Part shown: positions 19,581-29,253 of the stretch, piece by piece
Numbering within the stretch: position 1 is the stretch's first letter
Layout of the letters: each line of letters begins with the position of its first letter
From: CAVOOW01 sp963697675
Lineage (GTDB): Bacteria > Actinomycetota > Actinomycetes > JACCUZ01
Direction: 5' to 3'
Assembly: GCA_963697675.1 (NCBI GenBank)
Contig: CAVOOW010000006.1
Span: 992,001-1,056,000 of the forward strand
DNA length: 64,000 bases
Made by a program: the position numbers and the translations under genes
Notes under the pieces: model-generated
The model's database searches: none
Seen by the model: the letters and a program-made list of their open reading frames with translations, nothing else
Told to the model about the DNA's origin: nothing

Positions 19581-20219
19581 ATGCGAATCCATGTCGCCGA
19601 CCACCCCCTCGTCGCTCACAAGCTCACTGCGCTGCGCGACGAGCGCACCGATTCGCTGACCTTCCGGCGGCTCGCGGACGAGCTCGTCACCCTGCTCGCG
19701 TACGAGGCGACACGCGACGTACGCACCGAGTCTGTTGAGGTCACCACGCCGGTCGCGACGACCACCGGCGTGCGGCTGGCCGCCCCCAAGCCACTGGTCG
19801 TGCCGATCCTGCGGGCCGGCCTGGGCATGCTCGACGGCATGATGCGGCTGCTGCCCACGGCCGAGGTCGGCTTCCTCGGCATGATCCGGGACGAGTCGAC
19901 CCTGCAGGCCTCCACGTATGCCACCCGGCTGCCCGACGACCTGTCCGGGCGTCAGTGCTACGTCCTCGATCCCATGCTCGCGACCGGCGGGACGCTCGTC
20001 GCGGCGATCAACTTCCTGCGCGACCGGGGCGCCGACGACATCACCGCGATCTGCCTGCTGGCCGCACCTGAGGGGCTGGCGGCCATGGAGGCGGCGTTCG
20101 AGCAGGCCGCGGTGAGTGTCACCGTCGTGGTCGCCGGGCTGGACGAGAAGCTCAACGACCTCGGCTACATCGTCCCCGGGCTCGGCGACGCCGGCGACCG
20201 CCTCTACGGGGTCGTCTGA
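19581..20219 (+). CDS. upp: Uracil phosphoribosyltransferase
   Basis: Salvages uracil to UMP with PRPP. The 212-residue protein has the family length, the PRPP-binding loop YVLDPMLATGGTL and the C-terminal uracil-binding segment YIVPGLGDAGDRLYG. Divergent from the tadA operon. A Family B palindrome follows 23 bases after the stop and may terminate transcription. Confidence 0.95.
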   Translation: MRIHVADHPLVAHKLTALRDERTDSLTFRRLADELVTLLAYEATRDVRTESVEVTTPVATTTGVRLAAPKPLVVPILRAGLGMLDGMMRLLPTAEVGFLGMIRDESTLQASTYATRLPDDLSGRQCYVLDPMLATGGTLVAAINFLRDRGADDITAICLLAAPEGLAAMEAAFEQAAVSVTVVVAGLDEKLNDLGYIVPGLGDAGDRLYGVV

Positions 20220-20242
20220 CCCGTCCGTGCGGCGCGCGCCGG

Positions 20243-20332
20243 GAATCGACCACGTTCGGCATGCTGGCGGACTGTTCGCAAGGCGTGCAGGCATAGCGAA
20301 CCGTCCGTACGCCTGCTGAACGTGGTCGATTC
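20243..20332. repeat. Family B palindromic repeat, copy 2
   Basis: Arms GAATCGACCACGTTCGGCA and TGCTGAACGTGGTCGATTC (one mismatch), with the same inner GGACTGTTCGCAAGGCGTGC segment as the other copies. Lies between upp and the convergent small membrane protein gene. Confidence 0.9.
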
Positions 20333-20411
20333 CGACGCGGTTGGTCAACGGCGTCACGCAGTCGCGCGGGACCTCACAGCGCCGGGCGCGGTCACGCAAC
20401 CAGGAGCCCGC

Positions 20412-20579
20412 TCACATCCCAGCGCCGCCGCCGCTGCCGCTGGAGTCACGCCATTGATCCGCCGGGTTCTTCGCCGAGCGGCCGCCCCACGGCTCCGGTG
20501 TGTTTGCGCGGCGCCGCAGGAAGAACCACACCGCGACAACGAGCAGCAGGGCTACCCCCAGCGAGGCCCACAGGCCCAT
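20412..20579 (-). CDS. Small single-pass membrane protein, 55 residues
   Basis: ATG at 20579 with AAGGGA seven bases upstream and TGA at 20412. An in-frame TAG upstream fixes the start. It opens with a membrane segment (GLWASLGVALLLVVAVWFFL), continues with a positive stop RRR, then a polar tail (WGGRSAKNPADQWRDSSGSG). A membrane helix followed by arginines and a hydrophilic tail is unlikely by chance, so I call it a gene despite its size. It follows pntB by about 75 bases on the same strand. Function unknown. Confidence 0.6.
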   Translation of the reverse strand: MGLWASLGVALLLVVAVWFFLRRRANTPEPWGGRSAKNPADQWRDSSGSGGGAGM

Positions 20580-20654
20580 GGCCGATCCCTTCGCCGGTCC
20601 GCCCTTTTTGCACTATGCGCCCGATTCAGGCCTGCGGCAATGCGGCAGCCGAGG

Positions 20655-22026
20655 TCACAGCCCCTTGAGCGCCTGCAGCACCTTGGTCAGTGAGTCCTTC
20701 GCGTCACCGAAGAGCAGTGTCGTCTTGGGGTCATAGAGCAGCTCGTTCTCGATGCCCGCGAAACCCGGCCGCATCGACCGCTTGAGGAACACCACAGCAC
20801 GCGCCTCGCCCGACGGTCAGGATCGGCATGCCGTAGATCGGGCTGCCGGGCGTGGTCAATGCAGCCGGGTTGACGACGTCGTTGGCGCCGACGACCAGGG
20901 CGACGTCGGTCGAGGGCAGCTCGGAGTTCGCCTCGTCCATCTCCTTGAGCTGGTCGTAGGGCACGCTCGCCTCGGCGAGCAGCACGTTCATGTGGCCGGG
21001 CATCCGGCCGGCCACCGGGTGGATGCCGTAGATGACGTGCACGCCGCGGGCCTGCAGCATCTCGACCAGCTCGTGGATGGTGTGCTGTGCCTGGGCCACG
21101 GCGAGCCCGTAGCCGGGAACGATCACCACCTTGCGCGCGTAGGCGAGCAGGATCGCGACGTCCTCTGCCCCCGCCGATCTGACCGGCCGGTCGCTCACCT
21201 CCGTCGAACCCGCCGTCGTTCCGCCGCGGAACGCGCCGAACAGGATGCTCGCCACCGAGCGACCCATCGCCTGGGCCATCATCCGGGTCAGGATCGTCCC
21301 GGAGGCGCCCACGAGCGTGCCGGCCACGAGCAGCAAGGTGTTGGTGAGCACGTAGCCGCTCGCCGCGACGGTAAGGCCGGTGAAGGCGTTCAGCAGCGAG
21401 ATGACGATGGGTACGTCGGCGCCGCCGACCGGCAGCACGAACAGCACCCCGACAACCAGCGAGAGGAGTACGACGACCGCTGCGGGCAGCGCGACTGAGT
21501 CCTGCTGGTGGTAGGCCCATCCGCAGGCGCCCAGGTCGGCCGCCACCAGCGCACCGAACAGGTAGGGGCCGCCGGGAAACGTGATCGGGCGGCCGGTGAT
21601 CAGCTCCTGCAGCTTGAGGAACGTCACGGCCGAGCCGGAAAAGCTGACGGAGCCGACGACCACGGTGAACAGCGCGGCGATCAGCGTCGAACGTGAATCG
21701 GCATCGGAGAGCTCGATGAGGGCAACCAGCGCGGCCGCGCCGCCTCCGACACCGTTGAACGCCGCAACGAGCTGCGGCATGGCCGTCATCGCAACGCGGC
21801 GCGACACGAACGCACCCACGACAGCACCCACCGCGATCGTGGCGAGGATGAGGCCGATGTGGTCCAGGTCCTCGGCCGCGAAGACGGTGATCACCGCCAG
21901 CAGCGCACCGAAAGCGCCGATCAGGTTGCCCGCCCGCGCCGTACGCGGGCCGGACAGCCCCTTGAGCGCGATGATGAAACACACCGCGGCAAGCAAGTAG
22001 ACGAGGTCGGCGCCGTTCCCGTTCAC
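20655..22026 (-). CDS. pntB: NAD(P) transhydrogenase subunit beta (one frameshift)
   Basis: Membrane and NADP(H)-binding subunit of the proton-translocating transhydrogenase that makes NADPH from NADH. It has about eight membrane segments in the first 260 residues. The NADP domain contains VIVPGYGLAVAQAQH and VVGANDVVNPAA. Near 20812 one extra G breaks the frame; removing it restores VGEARAVVFLKRSMRPGFAG and FGDAKDSL to the stop at 20655. The GTG start overlaps the TGA of the preceding gene (GTGA). Confidence 0.9.
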
Positions 22027-22352
22027 GGGCGCGGCTCCGCGTTGTCATCGGTCGCTCGCGCGGGTGGTGGACGGCGGCCACGACCGAACATCTCGAGCAT
22101 CCGGTCGGTCACCACGAACCCTCCGACCAGGTTCAGCGTGGCCAGCAGCACGGCGGTGAGACCCAGGACGATGTCGACCGTCTCGGTTGCATGGCCGGTC
22201 GCGATGATCGCGCCGACGAGGATCACGCCGTGGATGGCGTTCGCTCCGGACATCAGCGGCGTGTGCAGGACCGACGAGACCTTCGCGATGACCTCGAACC
22301 CGACGAACACCGCAAGAACGAACACGGTCAACAACGCCATGCCCTCGCTCAC
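22023..22352 (-). CDS. NAD(P) transhydrogenase subunit alpha part 2
   Basis: A 109-residue membrane protein corresponding to the C-terminal membrane part of PntA (split PntAB arrangement). Three membrane segments are visible: ALLTVFVLAVFVGFEVIA, the ANAIHGVILVGAIIA region and the TVDIVLGLTAVLLATLNLVGG region. The HTPLMSGANAIHG signature is typical. The GTG at 22352 starts at the family position; the longer frame to 22436 runs into an inverted repeat and is not family-like. Middle gene of the three-gene pnt operon. Confidence 0.88.
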   Translation of the reverse strand: MSEGMALLTVFVLAVFVGFEVIAKVSSVLHTPLMSGANAIHGVILVGAIIATGHATETVDIVLGLTAVLLATLNLVGGFVVTDRMLEMFGRGRRPPPARATDDNAEPRP

Positions 22353-22382
22353 GCAGCCACCCCCGTCGTAGTACGCCTCATG

Positions 22383-22439
22383 CTTGTGGACTCTCCGGCA
22401 CCAGACACGCCGCATAACTGGTGTGTCGGAGTCCACAAG
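22383..22439 (-). repeat. Inverted repeat between the two pntA genes
   Basis: Arms CTTGTGGACTC (22383-22393) and GAGTCCACAAG (22429-22439), extended by inner pairs CCAG/CTGG. It would form a long RNA hairpin within the pnt transcript and could tune the ratio of soluble to membrane subunits. No T-run follows. Confidence 0.7.
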
Positions 22440-22466
22440 GGACGTCGGGTAGCCGACGGCGCGAGG

Positions 22467-23561
22467 TCACGCGGGGTCCCGGGTGACGCAGGCGCCGGAC
22501 ACGATCTCGTCGTCCCAGTCCGGCACGACCTGCCCGTCGTTCGTCATCAGCAGCAGCAGGTTGCTGACGTTGCGGGCATAGAGCTGGCTGGCATGCAGAG
22601 GCATCGACGAGGCCACGTCCTTCGCGCCCCAGACGGTCACGCCGTCGCGATCGACCGTCTCTCCGGCCACGGACAGCTCACAGTTGCCGCCGCTCTCTGC
22701 TGCGAGGTCGACGACGACCGAGCCGGGTCGCATCGTGTCGACCATCTCGGTGGTCACCAGCAGAGGTGCCGCCCGGCCGGGCACGGCGGCCGTGGTGATG
22801 ACCGCGTCGGCCGCGGCGACGTAGGGCGTGAGCAGCTCCCGTTGCCGGATGGCGCGCTCCTCGGCCATCTCGCGGGCATAGCCCCCTGCGCCCTCGAGCG
22901 CTTCGAGACCCAGGTCGACGAACGTCGCGCCGATCGACCGGACCTCGTCGGCGGAGGCGCTGCGCACGTCGTAGGCCGAGACGACCGCACCGAGCCGGCG
23001 GGCTGTGGCAATCGCCTGCAGCCCGGCGACACCCGCCCCGAGCACGAGAACTGCGGCGGGGGCGACGGTGCCGGCGGCGGTCATGAAAAGCGGGAAGAAC
23101 TTGGGCAGCCGCTCGGCTGCGACGAGCGCCGCGCGGTATCCGGTGACGAGCGCCTGCGAGGACAGCGCGTCCATCGACTGGGCGCGCGAGATGCGCGGAA
23201 CCGCCTCCATCGAGAAAGCGAGCACCTGCTTCTCGCGCAGCAACGCCACGAGCTCGGGTTCGGCACCGACGGGCAGGAAGCCGATCGTGACGGCGCCCGG
23301 GCGCAGCTGCCGGGCCTGCAGGAGGGACAGCGGTGCGACCGTCGTCACGATGTCCGCGTCCGCGAGCACGTCGGCGTCGACCACGTCGGCGCCGGCCTCG
23401 CGATAGGCCGCGTCCGTGACGAAGGCGCGCCCGCCGGCGCCGGACTGCACGACGACGTCGAGACCGGCCGCGCGCAGCCGCGCAACGGCGTCCGGCACCA
23501 GAGCGACCCGGCGCTCGCCGGGTCGCGTCTCGATGGGAACGGCCACTCTCACGTCGGTCAA
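22467..23561 (-). CDS. pntA: NAD(P) transhydrogenase subunit alpha part 1
   Basis: Soluble NAD(H)-binding subunit. The 364-residue protein has the alanine dehydrogenase/PNT fold: N-terminal PIETRPGERRVALVPD, the mid RISRAQSMDALSSQA segment and the dinucleotide loop VLVLGAGVAGLQAIATARRLGA. It ends in the DGQVVPDWDDEIV region, without the membrane part, which is the separate downstream gene. First gene of the operon pntAa-pntAb-pntB. Confidence 0.93.
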   Translation of the reverse strand: MTDVRVAVPIETRPGERRVALVPDAVARLRAAGLDVVVQSGAGGRAFVTDAAYREAGADVVDADVLADADIVTTVAPLSLLQARQLRPGAVTIGFLPVGAEPELVALLREKQVLAFSMEAVPRISRAQSMDALSSQALVTGYRAALVAAERLPKFFPLFMTAAGTVAPAAVLVLGAGVAGLQAIATARRLGAVVSAYDVRSASADEVRSIGATFVDLGLEALEGAGGYAREMAEERAIRQRELLTPYVAAADAVITTAAVPGRAAPLLVTTEMVDTMRPGSVVVDLAAESGGNCELSVAGETVDRDGVTVWGAKDVASSMPLHASQLYARNVSNLLLLMTNDGQVVPDWDDEIVSGACVTRDPA

Positions 23562-23622
23562 CCTAAACGACGTCCGACGCGTGGCGACGAGAGGCCACGA
23601 CCCTGGACGCGGTTCACACGAA

Positions 23623-23659
23623 CAGGGCGCCCCGACCGGCTATCGGTCGGGGCGCCCTG
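23623..23659. terminator. Strong hairpin, probable terminator
   Basis: A perfect 16-base-pair stem CAGGGCGCCCCGACCG / CGGTCGGGGCGCCCTG around the loop GCTAT. It lies between the 31-residue gene and the pnt operon, both on the minus strand. There is no T-run, as is common in actinobacteria. Confidence 0.75.
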
Positions 23660-23720
23660 CTGGTAGGTCGGAGTGGAGCGAAGTCACGGGAGACAGGCCG
23701 TTGCCTGACCCGTGATCGCC

Positions 23721-23816
23721 TCAGCGGTCAAGTCCGCGCGCGCGTCGCTGCTTCATCGCGGCGCGCAGTCGCTCGGCGACCGCGGCCTTCATCACGTCTT
23801 CGTGGTTGCCAGACAT
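23721..23816 (-). CDS. Very small ORF, 31 residues
   Basis: ATG at 23816 preceded by GGGGAGGA, a good ribosome binding site at about eight bases. The peptide is highly basic and helical (MSGNHEDVMKAAVAERL, then RAAMKQRRARGLDR). The frame is open upstream to 23906, but the strong Shine-Dalgarno favours the short form. Followed by a strong hairpin, consistent with a small separate transcript. Function unknown; it could be a nucleic-acid-binding peptide. Confidence 0.5.
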   Translation of the reverse strand: MSGNHEDVMKAAVAERLRAAMKQRRARGLDR

Positions 23817-24011
23817 CGTGCTGTCCTCCCCTCGTTCGCTCGGTGGGTCCTTCTGCCAGTACCTACGACGGTGACGCTGCTTGCGTTCATCGATCCGTGC
23901 TGACATCTACGACGATGCCGTTAGGTGCTTGCGCCGGACTTGCGGTGGGCTTGCAGGGTGCGGCGACTCGCCTGTCACGGCGCGACAGGGCGGCGGGGCA
24001 CCGCCGACGCG

Positions 24012-24054
24012 TTGACACCGGGATCGGCATGCGGTGGAATGGGAGCGCTCCCAT
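24012..24054 (+). promoter_or_regulatory. lacI-mannosidase promoter with LacI-type operator
   Basis: TTGACA (24012-24017), a 17-base spacer and TGGAAT (24035-24040) form a promoter. The perfect palindrome ATGGGAGCGCTCCCAT (24039-24054) overlaps the -10 and start site. The same operator occurs twice upstream of the sugar importer at 31136-31166, so the downstream LacI regulator probably controls both. Confidence 0.75.
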
Positions 24055-24184
24055 TGCCACCGGACAACGGCGGCGTTCCCGGATAATGATCTTGCCGGGG
24101 AGCGCGCTGTTCCGCCCGACCCGGCAGGTTGACACAATCTCGTGGGGCGGTGGCGTCTGCAAGACCGGGGAAGGTGGCAGATCG

Positions 24185-25226
24185 ATGGTGGTGCGCGACC
24201 CGCGGCACACCCGGCGTGGACGCACGGCGACCCTCGAGATGGTCGCCGCGGCCGCGGGGGTCAGCAGGGGCACTGCCAGCCGGGCGCTCAACGGCTCGCC
24301 CAACGTCAGCCCGCGGGCGCTCGAGGCCGTCCAGCGCGCCGCCCGCGAGCTCGACTACCGGCCGAACCTGAACGCGCGCAGCCTGGTCACGGGGCGCACC
24401 GGACTCGTCGGGCTCTTCTTCAACGAGGCGGACGAGCAGGTGTTCAGCGACCCCTACCTCGCCATCGTGCTCCGCGGCGCCCATGATGCGCTCTCCCAGG
24501 CGGGCGCGGCCCTCGTGCTCACGCTGGCGGCGGACGAGGTCGAGCGCGACCGGCTCTTCGACATGGTGGCTGCCCGCCTCGACGGCCTCATCGTGGTCTT
24601 CGGCCACGGCGACGCGATGCTGCAGGACCGGCCTGGCCGCCACCGGTGTGCCGGTGGTCTACGCCGGCCGCACGCCGTCGATCGGTGACTCCGACGAGTC
24701 CTGGGTCGACTCGGACAGCCTGCACGGGGCCATGGCGGCGGTCGAGCACCTGCTCGGCCGCGGGCGCCGACATGTCGTGACGATCGCCGGACCGCAGGAG
24801 ATGGCCGCCGGACTCGACCGTCTGGCGGGTTGGCGGCACGCGCTGCGCGCCGCCGCCATCGACCCGCCGGCCGAGTGGGTCGAGGTGGGCACGTTCGTCG
24901 AGGAGTCCGGCTACGAGTGCATGACCAGGCTGTTGAGCCGTGTTCCCGACCTTGACGCCGTGTTCGTCGCCAGCGACCTCATGGCCATCGGTGCGATCCG
25001 CGCGTTGCGTGATGCCGGGAAGCAGGTGCCCGACGACGTCTCGGTGGTCGGCTTCGACGACATCCCGGCAGCGGCCCGCCACGACCCGCCGATCACGACC
25101 GTGTCGCAGCAGGTCGAGAACATGGGCCGGATCCTCGCCGAGACGTTGCTCTCCCGGCTGCAGGGCGAGGACAAGCCGCAGCAGATCGTGCTGCCCACCT
25201 CACTGGTCGTCCGAGCGAGCTCTTGA
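24185..25226 (+). CDS. LacI family transcriptional regulator (one frameshift)
   Basis: N-terminal helix-turn-helix TLEMVAAAAGVSRGTASRAL with the hinge NLNARSL, then a periplasmic-binding-protein-like sugar-sensing domain (VFVASDLMAIGAIRALRDAG, DVSVVGFDDIPAA). One extra base near 24628 splits the gene. On correction it is about 346 residues, the usual length. Its stop overlaps the TTG start of the GH2 gene (TTGA). It is likely the repressor acting on the TGGGAGCGCTCCCA operators, with a mannoside or glucoside as inducer. Confidence 0.88.
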
Positions 25227-27676
25227 CCGGCGCGCGACGCAGCGCGTTGTCCGACTGGACGCTCGAGGCCGTCGGGGCACCAGCGCCGGCCACGCTGCAC
25301 GAGCCCTTCCCCGCCGACGTGCCCGGCAGCGCGCACGCCGCGCTGGCCGGGCGCGGCGACATCGACGACCTCACCGTCGACGGGCGGGAGGCCGACCAGG
25401 AGTGGGCCGCCCGAACGACGTGGCGCTATGCCACGACGGTCACGCGGCCCGAGGGCGACGCCACCTCGGCCGAGCTCGTCTTCCACGGCATCGACACCGT
25501 CGCCACGATCTCCATCGACGGCATCGAGCGGCTGTGCACGGCGAACATGTTCCGTACCTATCGCCTCGACGTCACCGACGACCTGCGTCGAGCCGCGTCC
25601 TTCGACCTCGTGGTCGAGCTCCAGCCCGCGGTCGACGTCGCCGAGAAGGCGGATGCTCGAAACCCGCTGCCCCGTCCGGCCGAATATGTCGTGCCCTACA
25701 ACCAGTTGCGCAAGATGGCCTGCTCCTTCGGCTGGGACTGGGGACCAAGCACCGGCACCGCAGGGTTGTGGCAGCCCGTCGAGCTGCACACCTGGAGCAA
25801 CGCGCCGCCTCGGCAACCTTGACGTGCGGCCGACCGCGACAGGTGGGCCACACGTCTCCGTCGCCGCCGACGTCGACGGCTCGGCCGCCTCCGTGGCGGT
25901 CGAGGTGAGCACCCGCGCCGGGACGGTTCTCGCGTCGACTGACGCGCCGATCGTCCACGGCACGGGCGGGTGCGAGGTCGACGTGCCCGGTGCCGAGCTG
26001 TGGTGGCCGCTCGGCGAGGGCGAGCAGCCGCTCTACGACGTCACGGTGACGCTGCGCGACGCCGACGGTGCGGCCTTGGACAGCCAGTCGCGTCGCGTCG
26101 GGTTCCGCACGGTCGAGGTCGTGCAGACACCCGACGACATCGGCCGGTCGTTCGAGGTCCACGTCAACGGGCGCCGGCTGTGGGTGCGGGGGGTCAACTG
26201 GATCCCCGACGACATCTTCCCCGAGCGGGTGACGGCGCAGCGCTATCGCACGCGACTCGGTCAGGCGGCCGACGCAGGTGTCAACCTCGTGCGCGTCTGG
26301 GGTGGCGGGCGCTATGAGGCCGACGCGTTCTACGACGCGTGCGACGAGCTCGGGCTGCTGGTGATGCAGGATTTCCTGTTTGCCTGCGCGGCTTATCCCG
26401 AGGACGACACCACAGTCGCCGAGGTCACTGCAGAGGCCACCGAGGCCATCCTGCGGCTGCGGCACCGCGCCAGCCTGGCGATCTGGTGCGGGTGCAACGA
26501 AAACCTCTGGGGGTACGTCGACTGGCACTGGCAGGAGGTGCTCGCTGACCGCCCTTGGGGAGCGCGCTACTACTACGAGCTGCTGCCGGCGCTCGTGCGT
26601 GAGCTGGACGGCCGCGCGTACATCCCTGGCTCCCCCTTCTCACCGGACGGGGAACATCCCAACGACCCGAACACCGGCACCATGCACATCTGGGACGTCT
26701 GGAACCAACTCGACTATGCGCACTACGAGCAGCGCGCGCCGCGGTTCGCTGCGGAGTTCGGCTACCAGGGACCCGCGACCTGGCCAACGCTCGTGCGCGC
26801 CATCGGCGCGACCACCCTGGACCCCGGCGACCCGGCCCTCGTCGAGCACCAGAAGGCCGCCGGTGGACAGCAGAAACTGCAGCGCGGGCTGGACCTGCAC
26901 TTCCCGGTGCCGCCGCGCTCCGGCGTCGCCTGGTATGCCGCCACCTCGCTGGTGCAGGCCCGCGCAGTCAGCACCGGCATCTCGCACTTCCGCAGTCTCG
27001 GCGACCACTGCAGCGGTGCGATCTACTGGCAGCTCAACGACTGCTGGCCGGCGATCAGCTGGTCGGTCGTCGACGTCGCGGGGCGGCGCAAGCTCGCGTG
27101 GTACGCGTTGCGATCGGCGTTCCGGCCACGGATGACCACCGTGACGATGGCGGCTGACGGACCGCGCCTCGTGGCGGTCAACGACACCGATGACGCCTGG
27201 GCGACCTCGGCGACCGTGCGCGGTGTCAGCGCCGGAACGGTGTGCTCCGAGGAGACTGTGGGCCTCCTGGTGGCGCCACGGGCGACGGTCTCGATCGCGC
27301 TGTCGAAGCACGCGGCTGCAGAAGCCATCGTGGTGGACACGGACGGCGCCGACGGCGACCCGAGTCAGCCGCTGGCTGGTCGACGACCTCGCCGTCCGGC
27401 TGCCGAGTCACCATCCGCGCGTCGACGTCGCGCAAGGCGCAGACGGCGTACGAGTGACAGTGCACGCTGCGGAGCTGTTGCGTGACATCGTCCTGCTGGC
27501 GGAGGTCGCCGTGCCCGATGCCGTCGTCGAGCCGCAGCTGGTCACGCTGCTGCCGGGCGAGTCGGTCACCTTCGACGTGATCGTGCCCGGGCGCGAGTCC
27601 CGCGGACGTCGACTGGGCCGATCTGGTGTGGAGCGACAACCGCCTGCGCGACGAGCCCTCGTACACCGCCCCATAA
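25223..27676 (+). CDS. Glycoside hydrolase family 2, beta-mannosidase type (three frameshifts)
   Basis: Cleaves terminal beta-mannosides, in the cytoplasm since no signal peptide is visible. The jelly-roll domain is followed by the TIM barrel with GVNLVRVWGGGRYE, the acid/base Glu in WCGCNENLWG and the nucleophile in AAEFGYQGP. YWQLNDCWPAISWSVVD marks the end of the barrel, as in mannosidases. Breaks near 25808, 27362 and 27600 are each repaired by one base. The last frame ends DLVWSDNRLRDEPSYTAP at TAA 27674-27676, about 815 residues. It overlaps lacI by three bases, so the repressor and enzyme share a transcript. GH2 beta-glucuronidase or galactosidase is less likely given the barrel motifs. 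Confidence 0.85.
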
Positions 27677-27705
27677 CCGCCGACCTCCCGCCCCCCTCCC
27701 CTTTT

Positions 27706-27784
27706 CCAAGTCGATCATGCACTTCCTGGAACCGCCCTACATCGCCGCAGGTCAGAGCGTTGCAAGACCAAGTCGATCATGCAG
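27706..27784 (+). repeat. Family A intergenic repeat
   Basis: Two AAGTCGATCATGCA elements with the middle CATCGCCGCAGGTCAGAGC. Lies between the convergent GH2 and GH1 genes, 30 bases after the GH2 stop. Confidence 0.85.
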
Positions 27785-27825
27785 CTTCCGACAGGCGCTA
27801 CAAAGGCGCGGCGCTGCGGCGGATG

Positions 27826-29253
27826 TCAGGCAGGGCCGGGACCGTTGGCGGCGACGATCTCGCGATAGCGATAGGCGCTGGACTTGGGTGTGCGTTGCTG
27901 GGTCGCGAAGTCGACGTGCACGACACCAAACCGTCGGCTGTATCCCCAGGCCCACTCGAGGTTGTCGAGCAGCGACCACAGGAAGTAGCCGCGCAGCGGC
28001 ACGCCCTCGCTGATGGCCGTCAGCGCCGCCCGCAGGTGAGACTCGACGAACTGGATGCGCTCCGGATCGTCCACCTCGCCAGTGGTGCCCGGCAGGTCTC
28101 GATAGGCGGCACCGTTCTCTGTGATGACGATCGGCGGGCAGTCATAGTCGCGCGTCAACCGGACCAGCATCTCGCGCAGCCCGTCGGGATCGACCTCCCA
28201 GTCCATGTGCGTCAGCGGCAGGTGCCGGCTGACGAACTCGACGTCGTCGCATCCCACCCACGGGCTGCCCGGCCGGTCCTGCAGCGGCACAGCACGACCG
28301 TTGGCCGAGCCCACGCAGAACGAGCTGTAGTAGTTGACACCGAGCACGTCGATGGGCGCACTGATGATCTCCAGGTCACCGGGCTGGATGTGATCGAGGT
28401 CGAAGCCTCGAGTGGTGAGGTCGACGAGCACGTCAGCCGGATAGTTGCCGCGCAGCACGGGGTCGAGAAAGATGCGGTTCTGCATGCCGTCCACGCGACG
28501 GGCGGCGTCGACGTCGGCCGCGTCCTCGCTCTCCGCATGCACCGGGTAGAGGTTCAGCGTGATGCCGACCTCGGTCGACGAGCCGGCCTCGCGCAGCGCG
28601 GCGACCGCGAGACCGTGGCCGAGCAACAGGTGGTGGGTGGCCCGCAGCGCGGCGGCCGGCTCACGGCGGCCGGGTGCGTGCGCACCGGAGGCGTAGCCGA
28701 GGAATGCCGAACACCAGGGCTCGTTCAGCGTGATCCAGGAGCCGACGCGGTCGCCAAGGCGGTCGTGGGCGGCGGTCGCGAGGTCAGCGAACCTCCAGGC
28801 AGTGTCGCGTTCGGCCCAGCCACCGGCGTCCTCGAGCGGTTGCGGCAGATCCCAGTGGTAGAGCGTCGCGACCGGGTCGATGCCGCGGGCGAGCAGCCCG
28901 TCGACGAGCCGGTCATAGAAGTCCAGACCGCGCGACTCGACCCGGGAGCCACCGCCCGGGAGGATGCGCGGCCAGGACAGCGAGAACCGGTAGGCACCGA
29001 CGCCCAGCCAGTCGAGCAGGTCGAGGTCTTCGCTCCACCGGTGATAGTGATCGCAGGCGACCAGACCGTCGGAGCCGTCGGCGATGTGTCCCGGCACGGC
29101 CGCGAACGTGTCCCAGATCGACGGTCCACGCCCGTCCTCGGTCGCCGCGCCCTCGATCTGGTAGGCCGCGGTCGCGACTCCCCAGCGAAAGCCGGCTGGG
29201 AAGACGCCCGACAGCGGATCGACGAGTGAGTGCTCTCCAGCGGTCGCGGTCAT
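27826..29253 (-). CDS. Glycoside hydrolase family 1 beta-glucosidase
   Basis: Retaining beta-glucosidase of 475 residues. The acid/base glutamate is in TLNEPW (Glu178) and the nucleophile in VITENGA (about residue 380). The N-terminal GFRWGVATAAYQIEGA and C-terminal LLDNLEWAWGYSRRFGVVHVDF are classic. No signal peptide, so it acts on imported oligosaccharides. The ATG at 29253 overlaps the TGA of the upstream ABC permease (ATGA). Last gene of the importer operon. Confidence 0.95.
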   Translation of the reverse strand: MTATAGEHSLVDPLSGVFPAGFRWGVATAAYQIEGAATEDGRGPSIWDTFAAVPGHIADGSDGLVACDHYHRWSEDLDLLDWLGVGAYRFSLSWPRILPGGGSRVESRGLDFYDRLVDGLLARGIDPVATLYHWDLPQPLEDAGGWAERDTAWRFADLATAAHDRLGDRVGSWITLNEPWCSAFLGYASGAHAPGRREPAAALRATHHLLLGHGLAVAALREAGSSTEVGITLNLYPVHAESEDAADVDAARRVDGMQNRIFLDPVLRGNYPADVLVDLTTRGFDLDHIQPGDLEIISAPIDVLGVNYYSSFCVGSANGRAVPLQDRPGSPWVGCDDVEFVSRHLPLTHMDWEVDPDGLREMLVRLTRDYDCPPIVITENGAAYRDLPGTTGEVDDPERIQFVESHLRAALTAISEGVPLRGYFLWSLLDNLEWAWGYSRRFGVVHVDFATQQRTPKSSAYRYREIVAANGPGPA

